Below are positions 29,295 through 40,999 of a stretch of 64,000 nucleotides of DNA, piece after piece. Source of the DNA: Chrysogorgia sp. JL179-B06. Its lineage: Eukaryota > Cnidaria > Anthozoa > Scleralcyonacea > Chrysogorgiidae. The position numbers and the translations under genes are program-made. The stretch covers positions 841,001 to 905,000 of the forward strand of contig JAYKKM010000450.1 in assembly GCA_035772405.1 (NCBI GenBank), in the 5' to 3' direction. Positions within the stretch are counted from its first letter, which is position 1. Each line of letters opens with the position of its first letter. The notes below the pieces were generated by a model. That model was not told the DNA's origin, ran no database searches, and saw only the letters and a list, made by a program, of their open reading frames with translations.

Positions 29295-29424
29295 TATGTT
29301 ATACTCCCAGAAAAAATCCTAATTTTTAGTGCGTTTGGTCTGGAACTGTGAGATACCTGTGAGGTCAACTGTGAGACACCTGTGAGGTCAACTGTGAGTA
29401 AGATAACACGTGATAGTGTATTAG
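29295..29424. promoter_or_regulatory. Divergent intergenic region with direct repeats (element B)
   Basis: It matches element A's 674-804 almost base for base. Tandem units beginning AACTGTGAGA and ending CCTGTGAGGTC run over 29342-29404, and TATA-like boxes flank both starts. The abrupt change from near-identity here to strong divergence inside the minus-strand gene is notable. Confidence 0.5.
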
Positions 29425-29760
29425 ATGGTTGAAGACTCACAGACGGCTGTCGACGCTAAGATCACAGCTGATGTGAAAAGTGTTAAGGTAAAGGACCCAA
29501 AGCGCGTCGCCGCTGGTAAAAAGTTGGCTGAGATATCGAAAGCTGCGAAAGAAAAGAAAATGCGTGAAATGATAGTTAACGAAGAGCAGGGTGGTGAGTG
29601 GAGCTATGGTTACATTGTTGGAACACTTGGTGTGATCATTGCTGGTGCTTCGCTATGGTACACAATTAGCAGTGAAAAAGAACCTGTGAGTACTGCACCA
29701 GCACCTGCGTCAGAAAATCGTAGAACTCGTCGTCCAGCGTTAGACACATTTGACTCTTGA
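29425..29760 (+). CDS. Small basic single-pass membrane protein (element B)
   Basis: This 111-residue copy of 805-1140 has four or so substitutions, mostly in the C-terminal tail. A charged Lys/Ala N-terminal half is followed by a single hydrophobic segment (about 59-80) and a polar tail. It is the first gene of the right-hand plus-strand block. Unrecognised family. Confidence 0.7.
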   Translation: MVEDSQTAVDAKITADVKSVKVKDPKRVAAGKKLAEISKAAKEKKMREMIVNEEQGGEWSYGYIVGTLGVIIAGASLWYTISSEKEPVSTAPAPASENRRTRRPALDTFDS

Positions 29761-29783
29761 ACAAAACACACGACAATGTATAT

Positions 29784-30020
29784 ATGGCTGCGATCGATCG
29801 AAAAGAACTTATGAACGAATTGTACGATGCGCTACTTGTCACGACTGGTGCTGTGGCAGTGAGTATGATTTCTAAAAAGGCTTTGGGAGAACCATTGGGA
29901 ACACCAGAGACAGTGAAAGGTACAGTGAAACTTGCTGCAGCTGTTGGTGCAGGAACGCTGTTAGTAAAATGGTTGCAATCGAAAAAGTGGATACCGACAG
30001 ACCCATTCAAATCAACGTAA
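29784..30020 (+). CDS. Small hydrophobic protein (element B)
   Basis: This 78-residue copy of 1162-1398 starts MAAIDRKEL. Upstream in-frame codons begin with a TTG and are not credible as a start, and the ATG at 29776 is out of frame. It has two short hydrophobic stretches; the function is unknown. Confidence 0.65.
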   Translation: MAAIDRKELMNELYDALLVTTGAVAVSMISKKALGEPLGTPETVKGTVKLAAAVGAGTLLVKWLQSKKWIPTDPFKST

Positions 30021-30024
30021 GTTA

Positions 30025-30444
30025 ATGGTGAGTGTCGTGGCTGGAGGGATTTTTAATGCAGTGGCTTTTGCAGGCGCTGGCTTTATGTTTTCAAAGTTTA
30101 ATCACTCGGGTTATGAAGCTGAGATGAAAAGGCATAACCACGCGTTGGAGCAGTTAGCCGGTGCGAAAGAAGCGTGGTCTGAAAACGAAGTCGCCAAGAG
30201 AGATAAGATCCAGCGTTTACGACAACGGCTCTCTGATGCTAATGCTGACATTAATGACACAAGCCGCGCGTTGGAGGAGCTTGGAAGAGCGATGACTATT
30301 CAGCACGGCGGACGAGTGTTCACTAACTCCCCGAAGATTGCGGATTACTACCAACCGAGTGCGGAAATGAAGGAATACCAATTATTGTTTGTTAGCGCGC
30401 TAGGCTTGGGTAGTGGGATAGCGGTGTGGGTGCTAACTCGGTAA
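30025..30444 (+). CDS. Two-TM coiled-coil protein (element B)
   Basis: A 139-residue copy of 1403-1822 with the same architecture: N-terminal hydrophobic segment, a coiled coil over residues 33-92, and a C-terminal span (about 118-137). Substitutions relative to element A are spread through the coil and keep the frame. It lies 4 bp after the previous stop. Confidence 0.7.
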   Translation: MVSVVAGGIFNAVAFAGAGFMFSKFNHSGYEAEMKRHNHALEQLAGAKEAWSENEVAKRDKIQRLRQRLSDANADINDTSRALEELGRAMTIQHGGRVFTNSPKIADYYQPSAEMKEYQLLFVSALGLGSGIAVWVLTR

Positions 30445-30469
30445 AAAATGTTGGAGTAGTATAAGAGTG

Positions 30470-31030
30470 ATGGACAAACTTATGAGGCAGATGAGCTATG
30501 GTTACACAATTGACGAAATCGCGAGTGAGACACAAATTGAGTGTGGAGACACCTTCAGAATTCACCACTGCTCGGATTGTGACGTTGTGAAAAACATCAC
30601 TGACTGTGGTGGGTACGCGTGTCCAAAGTGTGGCGACATCGAATGGGGCTACACTCAGAGTTACAGCGACATGAGACTCACGCGACTAAAAAGCGTTCAC
30701 AAACGGTCTTGGTGGATGGGGAGGAGACTACGGAATGTTGTGAAGGGCGAGCACCTTGAGTTGATAAAAGAGGACTTCTTGAAAGTTGTCAATGTGTTGT
30801 ACTCATACAATTTGATAAAGGGTAGAAACGTCAGCAGATACGGATACTACATTATTAGGTTGTGTCATAGAAGACGAGTCGAGACACTCAAGAAGGTGTC
30901 AGACCTCAAAGACGGGAAGGTGAAAGACTTGTTCGACGACAATTTGTTTGGGGTGGTGTACCCAAAACTAGGATGGTGCGAAAGTGGCGACAATTATTAC
31001 GACGAGTGGTTTAGGAAAAAACAAGTGTAG
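30470..31030 (+). CDS. Zinc-ribbon protein, VLTF3-like transcription factor candidate (element B)
   Basis: This 186-residue copy of 1848-2408 starts at the ATG at 30470, not the GTG before it. The ribbon cysteines (CSDC and CPKCG), the basic helical core and the PKLGW motif are conserved between the elements. Substitutions fall mainly in the N-terminal 40 residues. If it is a VLTF3 relative it would direct expression of the element's own genes. AGTATAAGAG lies just before the ATG. Confidence 0.55.
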   Translation: MDKLMRQMSYGYTIDEIASETQIECGDTFRIHHCSDCDVVKNITDCGGYACPKCGDIEWGYTQSYSDMRLTRLKSVHKRSWWMGRRLRNVVKGEHLELIKEDFLKVVNVLYSYNLIKGRNVSRYGYYIIRLCHRRRVETLKKVSDLKDGKVKDLFDDNLFGVVYPKLGWCESGDNYYDEWFRKKQV

Positions 31031-31043
31031 TATATAGAAGCCA

Positions 31044-34000
31044 ATGAGTCGGACTGTGAAAAACCCACTGACAAAAAGACGGGCGCATAAGACGAGTGCA
31101 GCCGTTGTCAATTCACTAACAGATGAAGCGACCAACGTTCACGGCTTCTTTAGAGATCGGGAGGGGCAACCTGTAGTCGAAGACCTCACACCGTCAACGC
31201 ATTTGTTGGATCGAGCACTGAGAGGATTCACAAGGTCCTATGGAGTCGAAGTGATTGACGACAGAGACATCAATCAGGTAAATGGTAGTAGAAGCGCTGT
31301 CACTAACCTTTTGAGACGTGAATTAGGTGAGACCAACGGAATGAAAGTGGTGGAGACAGTCAAGGTCACTTTTGAGAAAGTTTTAGAACTCAATAAGACC
31401 ACGTACAAAACTGCCTACTTTAACAGCGAAACGTTCGTCGTCATTAATGAGCATGACATCGAGGGTGTCGCCAATCGTGGGTCGGAGCAGATTTTGACGC
31501 GGATAGCTGGGTGGTTATCTGAGGGGTCTGGATGGACTATCGACAAAATAGATGCACACTACGTCAATGTCGCTATTTACAGACCTTTGCACGGGAGTAG
31601 CTACATTGTGTTGCCAAAGGAGCTGCGCAACAGTATGAAGGGTCTGATAAACGTAAATAACGATGATGACAACGAGTGTTTTAGATGGTGCCACCTCGCA
31701 CACAAATTTCCTGTTGGAAAAAACTCTGACAGAACGTCAAAGTACGCTAGGCATGTCGGTGAGCTGAACTATGACGGAATTGACTTCCCAGTCACACTCA
31801 AAGATTACAACAAGATCGAAAAGGCTAACGAAATTAGCATTAATGTTTTTGGGTATGAAAATAAGCAGCCATTCCCTGTGTACGTTTCTAAGGAGACGTA
31901 TCCTGACCATATGGACCTACTGTTGATAACTAATGACGTGGGCAACAAGCATTATGTGTACATTCGCGATTTCGACAAATTCATGTACCGTCAGACAAAG
32001 TATAAGGCGAGAAAGCACTTTTGTAGGTATTGTTTGCAGTGTTTCACCCGCGCGGACGTGCTTGAAAGTCATATTGAAGTGTGTTTGGTCATCAATGGGA
32101 AGCAAGCTATTAAAATGCCACAAAAAGGTGCGAAAGTGAAATACGAGAATTTTAGTAGACAGCTAAATGTACCATTTGTGGTGTACGCAGATTTCGAGGC
32201 TATCACACAGAAGGTGCACACAGCGACACCATCGAGCAAGTGTAGCTACACAAACGCCTACCAGAGGCATGTTGACTGTGGTTATGGGTATAAACTGGTT
32301 TGTTGTTATGACAACGAGTACAGTAAGCCAGTGAAAGTGTATCGCGGTGAAAACGCAGTCAACAAGTTCATTGGGGAGATGTTAGAAATTGTCGAATATT
32401 GTAAAGAGACATCTGAGAGTCACTTTAACAAAGAAATGATACTGACTGATGCCGATAAGAAGAACTTTGACGAGGCTAAAAGTTGTCATATTTGCAGTGT
32501 TGGGTACACTAGCGCTGACGTTAGAGTGAGAGACCACTGTCACGTGTCAGGTAAGTACAGAGGGTCCGCACATCGCGACTGTAATGTGAACTTTAAGTTG
32601 ACTGACAAAATTCCTGTGATCTTTCATAACTTACGTGGTTACGATAGCCATTTCATCATGCAGGAGATTGGTAAGTTTGGCCAAGACATAAATGTGATAC
32701 CAAACAACATGGAGAAGTACATGGCGTTCATGCTTGGAAAAAACTTAGTATTTTTGGACAGCTTCCAGTTCATGAGTAGTGGTCTAGACAACTTGGTGAG
32801 GAACCTACCAAGGGACGCTTTCAAGTACACGTCAGAAGTGTTTCGCGACGAGGGGTTGGCACTTATGACAAGAAAGGGGGTCTATCCCTACGATTATATG
32901 GACTCCTTTGAAAAATTCGACGAGCGCGAGCTACCCTCCAAAAAAGATTTCTACAGCGTTCTGAACGATGAGCACATCACGGAAGAAATGCACGAGCGCG
33001 CCATCGATGTGTGGGACTACTTCGACGTTGAAAGTATGGGTGGGTATCACGACCTGTATTTGAAAAGCGATGTGCTCTTGCTCGCTGACGTTTTTGAGAA
33101 CTTTAGAGAGACATGCCATCGCGAGTATAAATTAGACCCTTGCCATTATTTCACATCGCCTGGATTGGCTTGGGACGCCATGCTAAAGATGACTGGAGTA
33201 GAACTCGAATTATTGTCCGACATCGACATGTTCCAGTTTGTAGAATTAGGTATGCGTGGTGGTGTGAGCTACATTTGCAACAGACATGGTGTGGCGAATA
33301 ATAAGTACATGGAAGGGTATGACAAAGAGCAAGAGTCGAAGTATTTGATGTACCTTGACGCCAACAATTTATATGGGTGGGCAATGAGTCGAAGTCTACC
33401 TACAGGTGGTTTTAAATGGTTGACTGAGAAAGAAATAAAAAAGGTTAATCTATGCGACTATCACAACAATAGTAAAAAAGGTTTACTGCTTGAGGTCGAC
33501 TTGGAGTACCCAGCCCATTTGCACGACCTACACAACGATTACCCGTTGGCTCCCGAGAAGATGGAGATAACCGTTGACATGTTGTCGGAGTACTGCACGA
33601 AAATCAAAAATAAGTTCAACGTGAGTGTTGGTGGTGTGAAGAAGTTGGTGACTAACTTGATGGACAAAAAAAAGTATGTGTGTCACTACGGAAATCTGCA
33701 GTTGTACATGGATCTTGGATTAAAAATCAATAAGATTCACAGGGTTCTGCAGTTTGACCAGTCCAAGTGGCTAGGCAAGTACATCGACTTTAACACAGTC
33801 AAAAGAACTGCGGCTAAGAACGCTTTTGAGAAGGACTTCTTCAAGTTGATGAACAACAGTGTGTTCGGAAAAACGATGGAAAACTTGAGGAAGCGTGTGG
33901 ACGTAAGATTAGTGACCACTGCGGAGAAATTAGAAAAGCTTGTCTCGAAGCCGACGTTCGTGTCTTGCAAAATATTTAGCGAGAACTTAGTCGCTGTCCA

Positions 34001-34664
34001 CAAAGTTAAAGAAACGTTGACACTAAATAGACCTGCATATGTGGGTATGTGCATACTAGACTTGAGTAAAACGCTGATGTACAATTTTCACTACAACTAT
34101 ATTATGAAAAAGTACTCTAGCGACACCTGTAGATTGCACTTCACTGACACTGACAGTCTGTTGTACTCAATCAAAACTGACGACGTTTATTCCGACTTTA
34201 TGATGGAGTGCGAAAAGTTCGACAATAGCGACTATCCTGTAGACAGCCCATTCTTTTTTAGAGAGAATAAGAAAGTTATTGGGAAGATGAAGGACGAGTG
34301 CGCTGGAACGCCAATTGTTGAGTTCGTCGGGTTGCGCAGTAAAATGTACAGCTATTTGAAAGAGGGTGGAGGCGGCGGGAAAACCGCTAAAGGTATTAGA
34401 AAGAATATAATTAAAAAAGTGATCAGACACGAAGATTACAAAAGTGTGTTACTTGAGCAGAAACAATTGCGACACACAATGAAGACCATTAGAAGTGTCA
34501 AACATCAGCTTGGTAGTTACGAAATTAATAAAGTGTCGCTATCCTGTTTTGATGATAAACGATACCTTTTAGAAAATGGTATTGACTCCTACGCGTATGG
34601 TCACAAAAACATTGAAGTGAGAGGCGAGGCGACAAACACTGAAAATAGTGAACAAACGGACTAA
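31044..34664 (+). CDS. polB: Protein-primed family B DNA polymerase (Polinton POLB, element B)
   Basis: The polymerase has 1206 residues. Motif positions: zinc finger C327/C330...C351; Exo I D383/E385 (YADFEA); a CHIC...DHCH...DCN endonuclease VII-like insert at about 481-514; Exo II D534 (GYDSHF); Pol A D772 (DANNLYG); Pol B N937 (NNSVFGK); Pol C D1035/D1037 (FTDTDS). The N-terminal 320 residues are the conserved leader typical of this Polinton polymerase family. All catalytic residues are present and the frame is complete, so it may be active. It is the last gene before the right TIR. Confidence 0.96.
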   Translation: MSRTVKNPLTKRRAHKTSAAVVNSLTDEATNVHGFFRDREGQPVVEDLTPSTHLLDRALRGFTRSYGVEVIDDRDINQVNGSRSAVTNLLRRELGETNGMKVVETVKVTFEKVLELNKTTYKTAYFNSETFVVINEHDIEGVANRGSEQILTRIAGWLSEGSGWTIDKIDAHYVNVAIYRPLHGSSYIVLPKELRNSMKGLINVNNDDDNECFRWCHLAHKFPVGKNSDRTSKYARHVGELNYDGIDFPVTLKDYNKIEKANEISINVFGYENKQPFPVYVSKETYPDHMDLLLITNDVGNKHYVYIRDFDKFMYRQTKYKARKHFCRYCLQCFTRADVLESHIEVCLVINGKQAIKMPQKGAKVKYENFSRQLNVPFVVYADFEAITQKVHTATPSSKCSYTNAYQRHVDCGYGYKLVCCYDNEYSKPVKVYRGENAVNKFIGEMLEIVEYCKETSESHFNKEMILTDADKKNFDEAKSCHICSVGYTSADVRVRDHCHVSGKYRGSAHRDCNVNFKLTDKIPVIFHNLRGYDSHFIMQEIGKFGQDINVIPNNMEKYMAFMLGKNLVFLDSFQFMSSGLDNLVRNLPRDAFKYTSEVFRDEGLALMTRKGVYPYDYMDSFEKFDERELPSKKDFYSVLNDEHITEEMHERAIDVWDYFDVESMGGYHDLYLKSDVLLLADVFENFRETCHREYKLDPCHYFTSPGLAWDAMLKMTGVELELLSDIDMFQFVELGMRGGVSYICNRHGVANNKYMEGYDKEQESKYLMYLDANNLYGWAMSRSLPTGGFKWLTEKEIKKVNLCDYHNNSKKGLLLEVDLEYPAHLHDLHNDYPLAPEKMEITVDMLSEYCTKIKNKFNVSVGGVKKLVTNLMDKKKYVCHYGNLQLYMDLGLKINKIHRVLQFDQSKWLGKYIDFNTVKRTAAKNAFEKDFFKLMNNSVFGKTMENLRKRVDVRLVTTAEKLEKLVSKPTFVSCKIFSENLVAVHKVKETLTLNRPAYVGMCILDLSKTLMYNFHYNYIMKKYSSDTCRLHFTDTDSLLYSIKTDDVYSDFMMECEKFDNSDYPVDSPFFFRENKKVIGKMKDECAGTPIVEFVGLRSKMYSYLKEGGGGGKTAKGIRKNIIKKVIRHEDYKSVLLEQKQLRHTMKTIRSVKHQLGSYEINKVSLSCFDDKRYLLENGIDSYAYGHKNIEVRGEATNTENSEQTD

Positions 34665-34746
34665 TCTATTATTAACAGGTGGCAATAATCTAATTTGCAT
34701 AACAGGTGGCAATTTTATCACGCGTGAGACACTTTTACGACACATA

Positions 34747-35045
34747 AATTTGTAAAAATGTTTAAACGACTATTTTTTAAATGTGATTTGACAAATTTAT
34801 GAAAATGTTGAAACGACTATTTTTTAAATGTGATTTGACAAATTTGTGAAAATGTTGAAACGATTATTTTTTAAATGCGATTCGACAAATTTGTGAAAAT
34901 GTTGAAACGACACTTTCTATTTTTTTTAAATGTGATTTGACAAATTTGTGAAAATGTTGAAACGACACTTTCTATTTTTTAAATGCGATTCGACAAATTT
35001 GTGAAAATGTTGAAATGACACTTTCTATTTTTTTAATATGTGAGA
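34747..35045 (+). repeat. Tandem 47-55-bp repeats at the inner edge of the right TIR
   Basis: Six head-to-tail units are built on AAATTTGTGAAAATGTTGAA followed by a TATTTTTTAAATG-type stretch. The last unit runs into the TIR. The left end of B and the right end of A have only one such unit, so these repeats expanded at this end alone. Confidence 0.85.
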
Positions 35046-35480
35046 GTGAGCTCGTACCACATTTTATTTTTTTAACACGCGAAAATGTTGAAATGACACT
35101 TTCTATTTTTCCTAAATGTAATTTGACATAAATTTGTGAGAATTTTGAAACGACACTCTCTATTTTTTTAAATGTGGCTGAAATGGCGTCAAATTTAGCG
35201 AGAGTTGTGATTTAGTATAAATTTGGTATTGTTTCGCTAGTCTCGCGTGTGTTTGACATCAATTTAGTAGAAAACGTGTGAGAGGTGTCTAGATTGACGA
35301 ACGATCGCTGTAGTAGTATAGTAAGTAGGGCTGCGAGCTTATTCGATGTTAATCGTAAATATAAATACCAAAACATCACCAAATTTGTCGAGTCGCGACT
35401 TGGCCAAATTTGGTGATGTTTTGGTATTTATATTCACGGTTGAGGTCGATTGAGCTCGCAGCCCTACTTACTATACTACT
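34994..35480 (-). repeat. Right terminal inverted repeat of Polinton B
   Basis: It is the inverted counterpart of 17426-17910, with a few single-base differences. The outer 169 bp (35312-35480) form the palindrome. Confidence 0.95.
35312..35480. repeat. 169-bp terminal palindrome, right end of B
   Basis: Same unit as 17426-17594 and 6487-6655: AGTAGTATAG...GTCGCGAC...CTATACTACT. The arm with the mismatched CAATCGACCTCAACCGTG version is outermost here too. Confidence 0.9.
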
Positions 35481-35486
35481 ATCTTC
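35481..35486. repeat. Target-site duplication, right (ATCTTC)
   Basis: Identical to 17420-17425. Confidence 0.95.
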
Positions 35487-36398
35487 GAAATTAGATTGTT
35501 TAAAATTTATACAAGCTAAGTAGGTCAAAAATTTGAAAACGAAAATAAGATTCGCAAGTGCTTTTGATAATTCATTATATACGATAAATATTACTATAAA
35601 TTATAGAGTGATCGGGTGGCGCAGCGGAGTTAAGCAAGTCCGAGCGGTCGCGTACAAATCACACGTTGGTCTTCCGAAAGTGAAATTTCATCCCATGCCC
35701 CAGGGACGCGAGTTAATTTTTAACTCCGAAACACGGGTTGGTTTTTAACTCCAAAAACGGGAGTTAATTTTAACTTCACAAAACGGATTATTTTGAACCT
35801 TTTTTTTTACCCGAATTTTGGAGTTAAAATAACTCCCTGAAAATAACAGTGGGGTGCTATTGATATGCCAAGCTTCCAGACATCACAACGTCTCTGACCG
35901 CGGATTGGTGGTGATAATTTTGAAATTTCCCCACGTAATCTCATGGTGAATTTGTTACGCACGCTTCACGCGTGCTCCGACAAAGCATAATTTTCCTTTT
36001 TGGTAAAGCGATACCGACGTCACACACGTTGTCTGGAGGCTTGGCATGATAACGGTGGTCTATTACCAGAAGCTTATTTGCATCTTGGTAATAGAGCACG
36101 TCATCATAACGTCGTCGTCGTCATCGTAATTAACTTGGAATAAAACTCATCGAACTGTACTCGCTGTAGACACACGCGCCATGATTTTGCTCCGAACACT
36201 CCACGTTATCCTTTTTGTTTGGTTGGTTCTTCGCGGGATTCGTCATACTGAGGAGAACCTAGTGGCCTTGTTACGTACCGAAACGGATCAACTTCGACCA
36301 CCTTATATATTTTTCTCAAACACGTCGTTTGAGACATGTATTTGTATATATAATGATATTTTGTATATATTGTAATGATATGTAATTTATAATGATAC
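35487..36398. other. Non-coding flank with a possible tRNA-derived SINE head
   Basis: About 35610-35700 has a good RNA polymerase III A-box-like stretch (TGGCGCAGCGG) and a weak B-box-like one (ACAAATC), suggesting an old tRNA-derived SINE. It is followed by GAGTTAATTTTAACTC-type repeats (35716-35850) like those at 16878-16965. The frames at 35533 and 36181 are not supported as genes. Confidence 0.35.
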
Positions 36399-36486
36399 AT
36401 AAGTAACTTTAAGAATATATTGTTGTAAGAGCATTGAGACTATTGTATAATGCTCCTAATACGTCATTATTATTATTATTATTATC
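36399..36486 (+). mobile_element. 3' end of a CR1/L2-like non-LTR retroposon, plus orientation
   Basis: It contains the block TTGTAAGAGCATTGAGACTA up to CTCCTAATACGTC, followed by (ATT)n. This is the same 3' terminus as in the minus-strand copies at 52782-53476 and 60297-60880. The copy is extremely 5'-truncated. Confidence 0.75.
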
Positions 36487-39009
<2,523 letters not shown>

Positions 39010-39015
39010 AAAGTT

Positions 39016-39437
39016 CCCATGCGGGGTTTGGGGATTTTACATATTTGTGATCTTTGGGATCTCTGGAGAAGAATTGTAAAATATCTTGTGCGAAAATTTC
39101 ATCTTCATACCTTTTCCCCCTGCTAATGTGATTTACTAATAACAGGAAATGACGTCAAAGCAGGGACACGCAAAAACATTGCACACTGCTTCAACAGTAA
39201 AATACAAAGAAAGATTGGGAAATGAGCGAATTTTATCTAAACAGTTGTGTTTAAAGTTCAGAGCCAAATTTTCTTTGTATTTCACTGTTGAATTAGTGTG
39301 CAATGACTTCGCGTGTCCCTGCCTTGACATCATTTCCTGTGAATAGTAAATTAACTTTAGCAGGGAAAATAGACATGAAGATGAAATTGGTAGAACCCAA
39401 AGATTACGAATTTGTAAAATCTCCAAACCCTGCATAG
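39016..39437. mobile_element. Foldback element with arms of about 170-195 bp
   Basis: Inverted arms (39017-39212 and 39268-39436) share blocks such as GGGTTTGG, AAATTTCATCTTCAT, AGGAAATGA and CAGGGACACGC. The overlapping 65-aa and 108-aa frames read the arms. No target duplication was found. Confidence 0.65.
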
Positions 39438-39639
39438 GTGTATTTAAAATGAATATAAACATTAATTAAGGAAGGGTAAGGTAAACGGCAACATCTGAAG
39501 AATAATAAATATAATTCCTTATTGGATCTCGGGCTATCACAGACCTCTCTCCTTCGTCGTTGGGTACGGTACAAAAGCCTCAGGCAAATACTATCCCATA
39601 CAGACGTCTCTGTAGGTTAAAAATAATAAACATCTAACT

Positions 39640-39955
39640 ACGGTTCAGAGTTAAAATTTGACAACTTTTTATATGGTATTAACAAAAACTTCTAGAATCA
39701 AACGAATCAACATTTAAAATTTGTCGAAACATGCACAGTGTGAATTGTTTAGTAATATATATATTTATTGTATAAAATAGTTAGGTTATTCATGCATTTC
39801 TTTGATAATTCCGCACACACGCATTTCAGCTGTCAAATTGATAGATGAAACTATATATAGAGAGAGCAGCACACTCTTTTAGTGCCGTCAGAAAGGGAAT
39901 GGCATTAAGTTTTGAGAAGAATCAGTCTAGTTTTTTCAAGTCTATTTTTGAAATC
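39640..39955 (+). promoter_or_regulatory. Promoter and 5' leader of GPCR copy 1
   Basis: This is conserved with the regions upstream of the other receptor copies. A TATA box (TATATATA, 39852-39859) lies 104 bp before the ATG. At the other copies TATATAAG is 98-102 bp from the ATG (46867, 52291 and minus 59049). The segment from the TATA box through GTCAGAAAGGGAATG to AAATCATGAACG is conserved in all four. Confidence 0.75.
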
Positions 39956-40996
39956 ATGAACGTAAGTAATTTTACAAATCTCACCCTGCTTAGTAACCTA
40001 AGCGCTATCAAGCCTGGAGTTCATTATGCTTCAACGTTATTTTCGATGGGAGAGATTTTAACCTGGACGATTGTCACATCAGTCATCACACTACTCAGTG
40101 TCATTGCAAATGGTCTCATGATTTTCGCTGTTCTCAGTGAACAAAACAGTTTTGAAAATCCAACCAATCTACTTCTTTTAAACCAAGCTGTTGCTGATCT
40201 GAGTTTAAATTTGGTGGCTGGTCCCATGTACATCTACAACCTCTACGAATGGATTATTGAATACTTCTTGCTGGCCGCAAAATTATTTAGTTTTTCTTCG
40301 TTAACATGCATTGTTTCATTAACTGTCAACCGAATCATCTCCGTCTTCTGGTCGTTGAAGTATCACCGTATAGTTACAACTAAACGAGTAAAGATATTGA
40401 TCGTGGTGTTGTGGAGTCTCAGTGGTGTTCTTCTCATCCTAAATGTCGTGGGAAGCGAAACACATACTCCTAAACTCAAAAGAAACACTCGCTTTTTCAT
40501 TATCCTGTTTTTTATAATTGTTGTGGTCTGCTATATTTTAATTTCCAAACAAGCTTTAAAACATCGAAAGGCGATAAAAAATCAAATACATGGAGTAACT
40601 GGAAAACAGGCGGGACTGGAAAATGATTTAAAATCTTTATGTTCTATTTTCATTCTTACAATCAATTTTCTCATTGGTTGGATGCCCATAACAACAGTAG
40701 CTTTTTATGTGGACAGGGACGAAAATCCAGACGAGTTTTACCGCTATATACGAAGCATGATTTTTATTTTTCTTACCTCCATGTTCGATCCGTTTCTTTA
40801 CTACTTATTGAGTGAACAATTTCGTTTATTCTTAACCCGCTTCCACAGAATATACGTTGCCCCACGATTATTTTTTAACAACAGGAAAACTTACTTTGGC
40901 TTTCTTCTGACAAACCGACGATACCGGGTAGGAGCTGCCGATGGAACAAATCAGTCTGAACCTAGAGCTTTTGTTATCGATAACAGTAATCTATGA
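39956..40996 (+). CDS. Single-exon rhodopsin-like GPCR, copy 1
   Basis: This 346-residue receptor starts at MNVSNF, because only that ATG is shared by all copies. The N-terminus has four N-glycosylation sequons (N2, N5, N8, N14). Seven hydrophobic segments follow. TM1 has IANGL, TM2 LNQAVADLSLN (Asp2.50 present), TM6 NFLIGWMPI, and TM7 SMFDPFLYYLL (DPxxY instead of NPxxY), with helix 8 SEQFRLFL. The DRY motif is replaced by VNR, and there is no Cys at 3.25 nor in extracellular loop 2. The C-tail ends VIDNSNL. It is probably a lineage-specific receptor of unknown ligand. The frame is intact, with its own TATA promoter. Confidence 0.88.
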   Translation: MNVSNFTNLTLLSNLSAIKPGVHYASTLFSMGEILTWTIVTSVITLLSVIANGLMIFAVLSEQNSFENPTNLLLLNQAVADLSLNLVAGPMYIYNLYEWIIEYFLLAAKLFSFSSLTCIVSLTVNRIISVFWSLKYHRIVTTKRVKILIVVLWSLSGVLLILNVVGSETHTPKLKRNTRFFIILFFIIVVVCYILISKQALKHRKAIKNQIHGVTGKQAGLENDLKSLCSIFILTINFLIGWMPITTVAFYVDRDENPDEFYRYIRSMIFIFLTSMFDPFLYYLLSEQFRLFLTRFHRIYVAPRLFFNNRKTYFGFLLTNRRYRVGAADGTNQSEPRAFVIDNSNL

Positions 40997-40999
40997 TAA

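Larger units (their letters stand above)
17426..35480 (+). mobile_element. Complete Polinton/Maverick element B (18,055 bp)
   Basis: It is bounded by TIRs (17426-17910 and 34994-35480) and the 6-bp duplication ATCTTC. It encodes the hallmark set: protein-primed PolB, chromodomain integrase, A32/FtsK-type packaging ATPase, a recognisable major capsid protein and a penton candidate. Accessory genes include thymidine kinase, a BRO-N/nuclease fusion and a fibre-like protein. All large genes are open except the one at 24253-25657. Full-length ends, intact integrase and polymerase, and perfect target duplications imply a fairly recent insertion. No adenain-type protease was found. Confidence 0.97.

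Noticed and set aside
6487..35480. Flip/flop isomers of the terminal palindromes
   Set aside because: All three ends have the same arm outermost, so there is no evidence for inversion.
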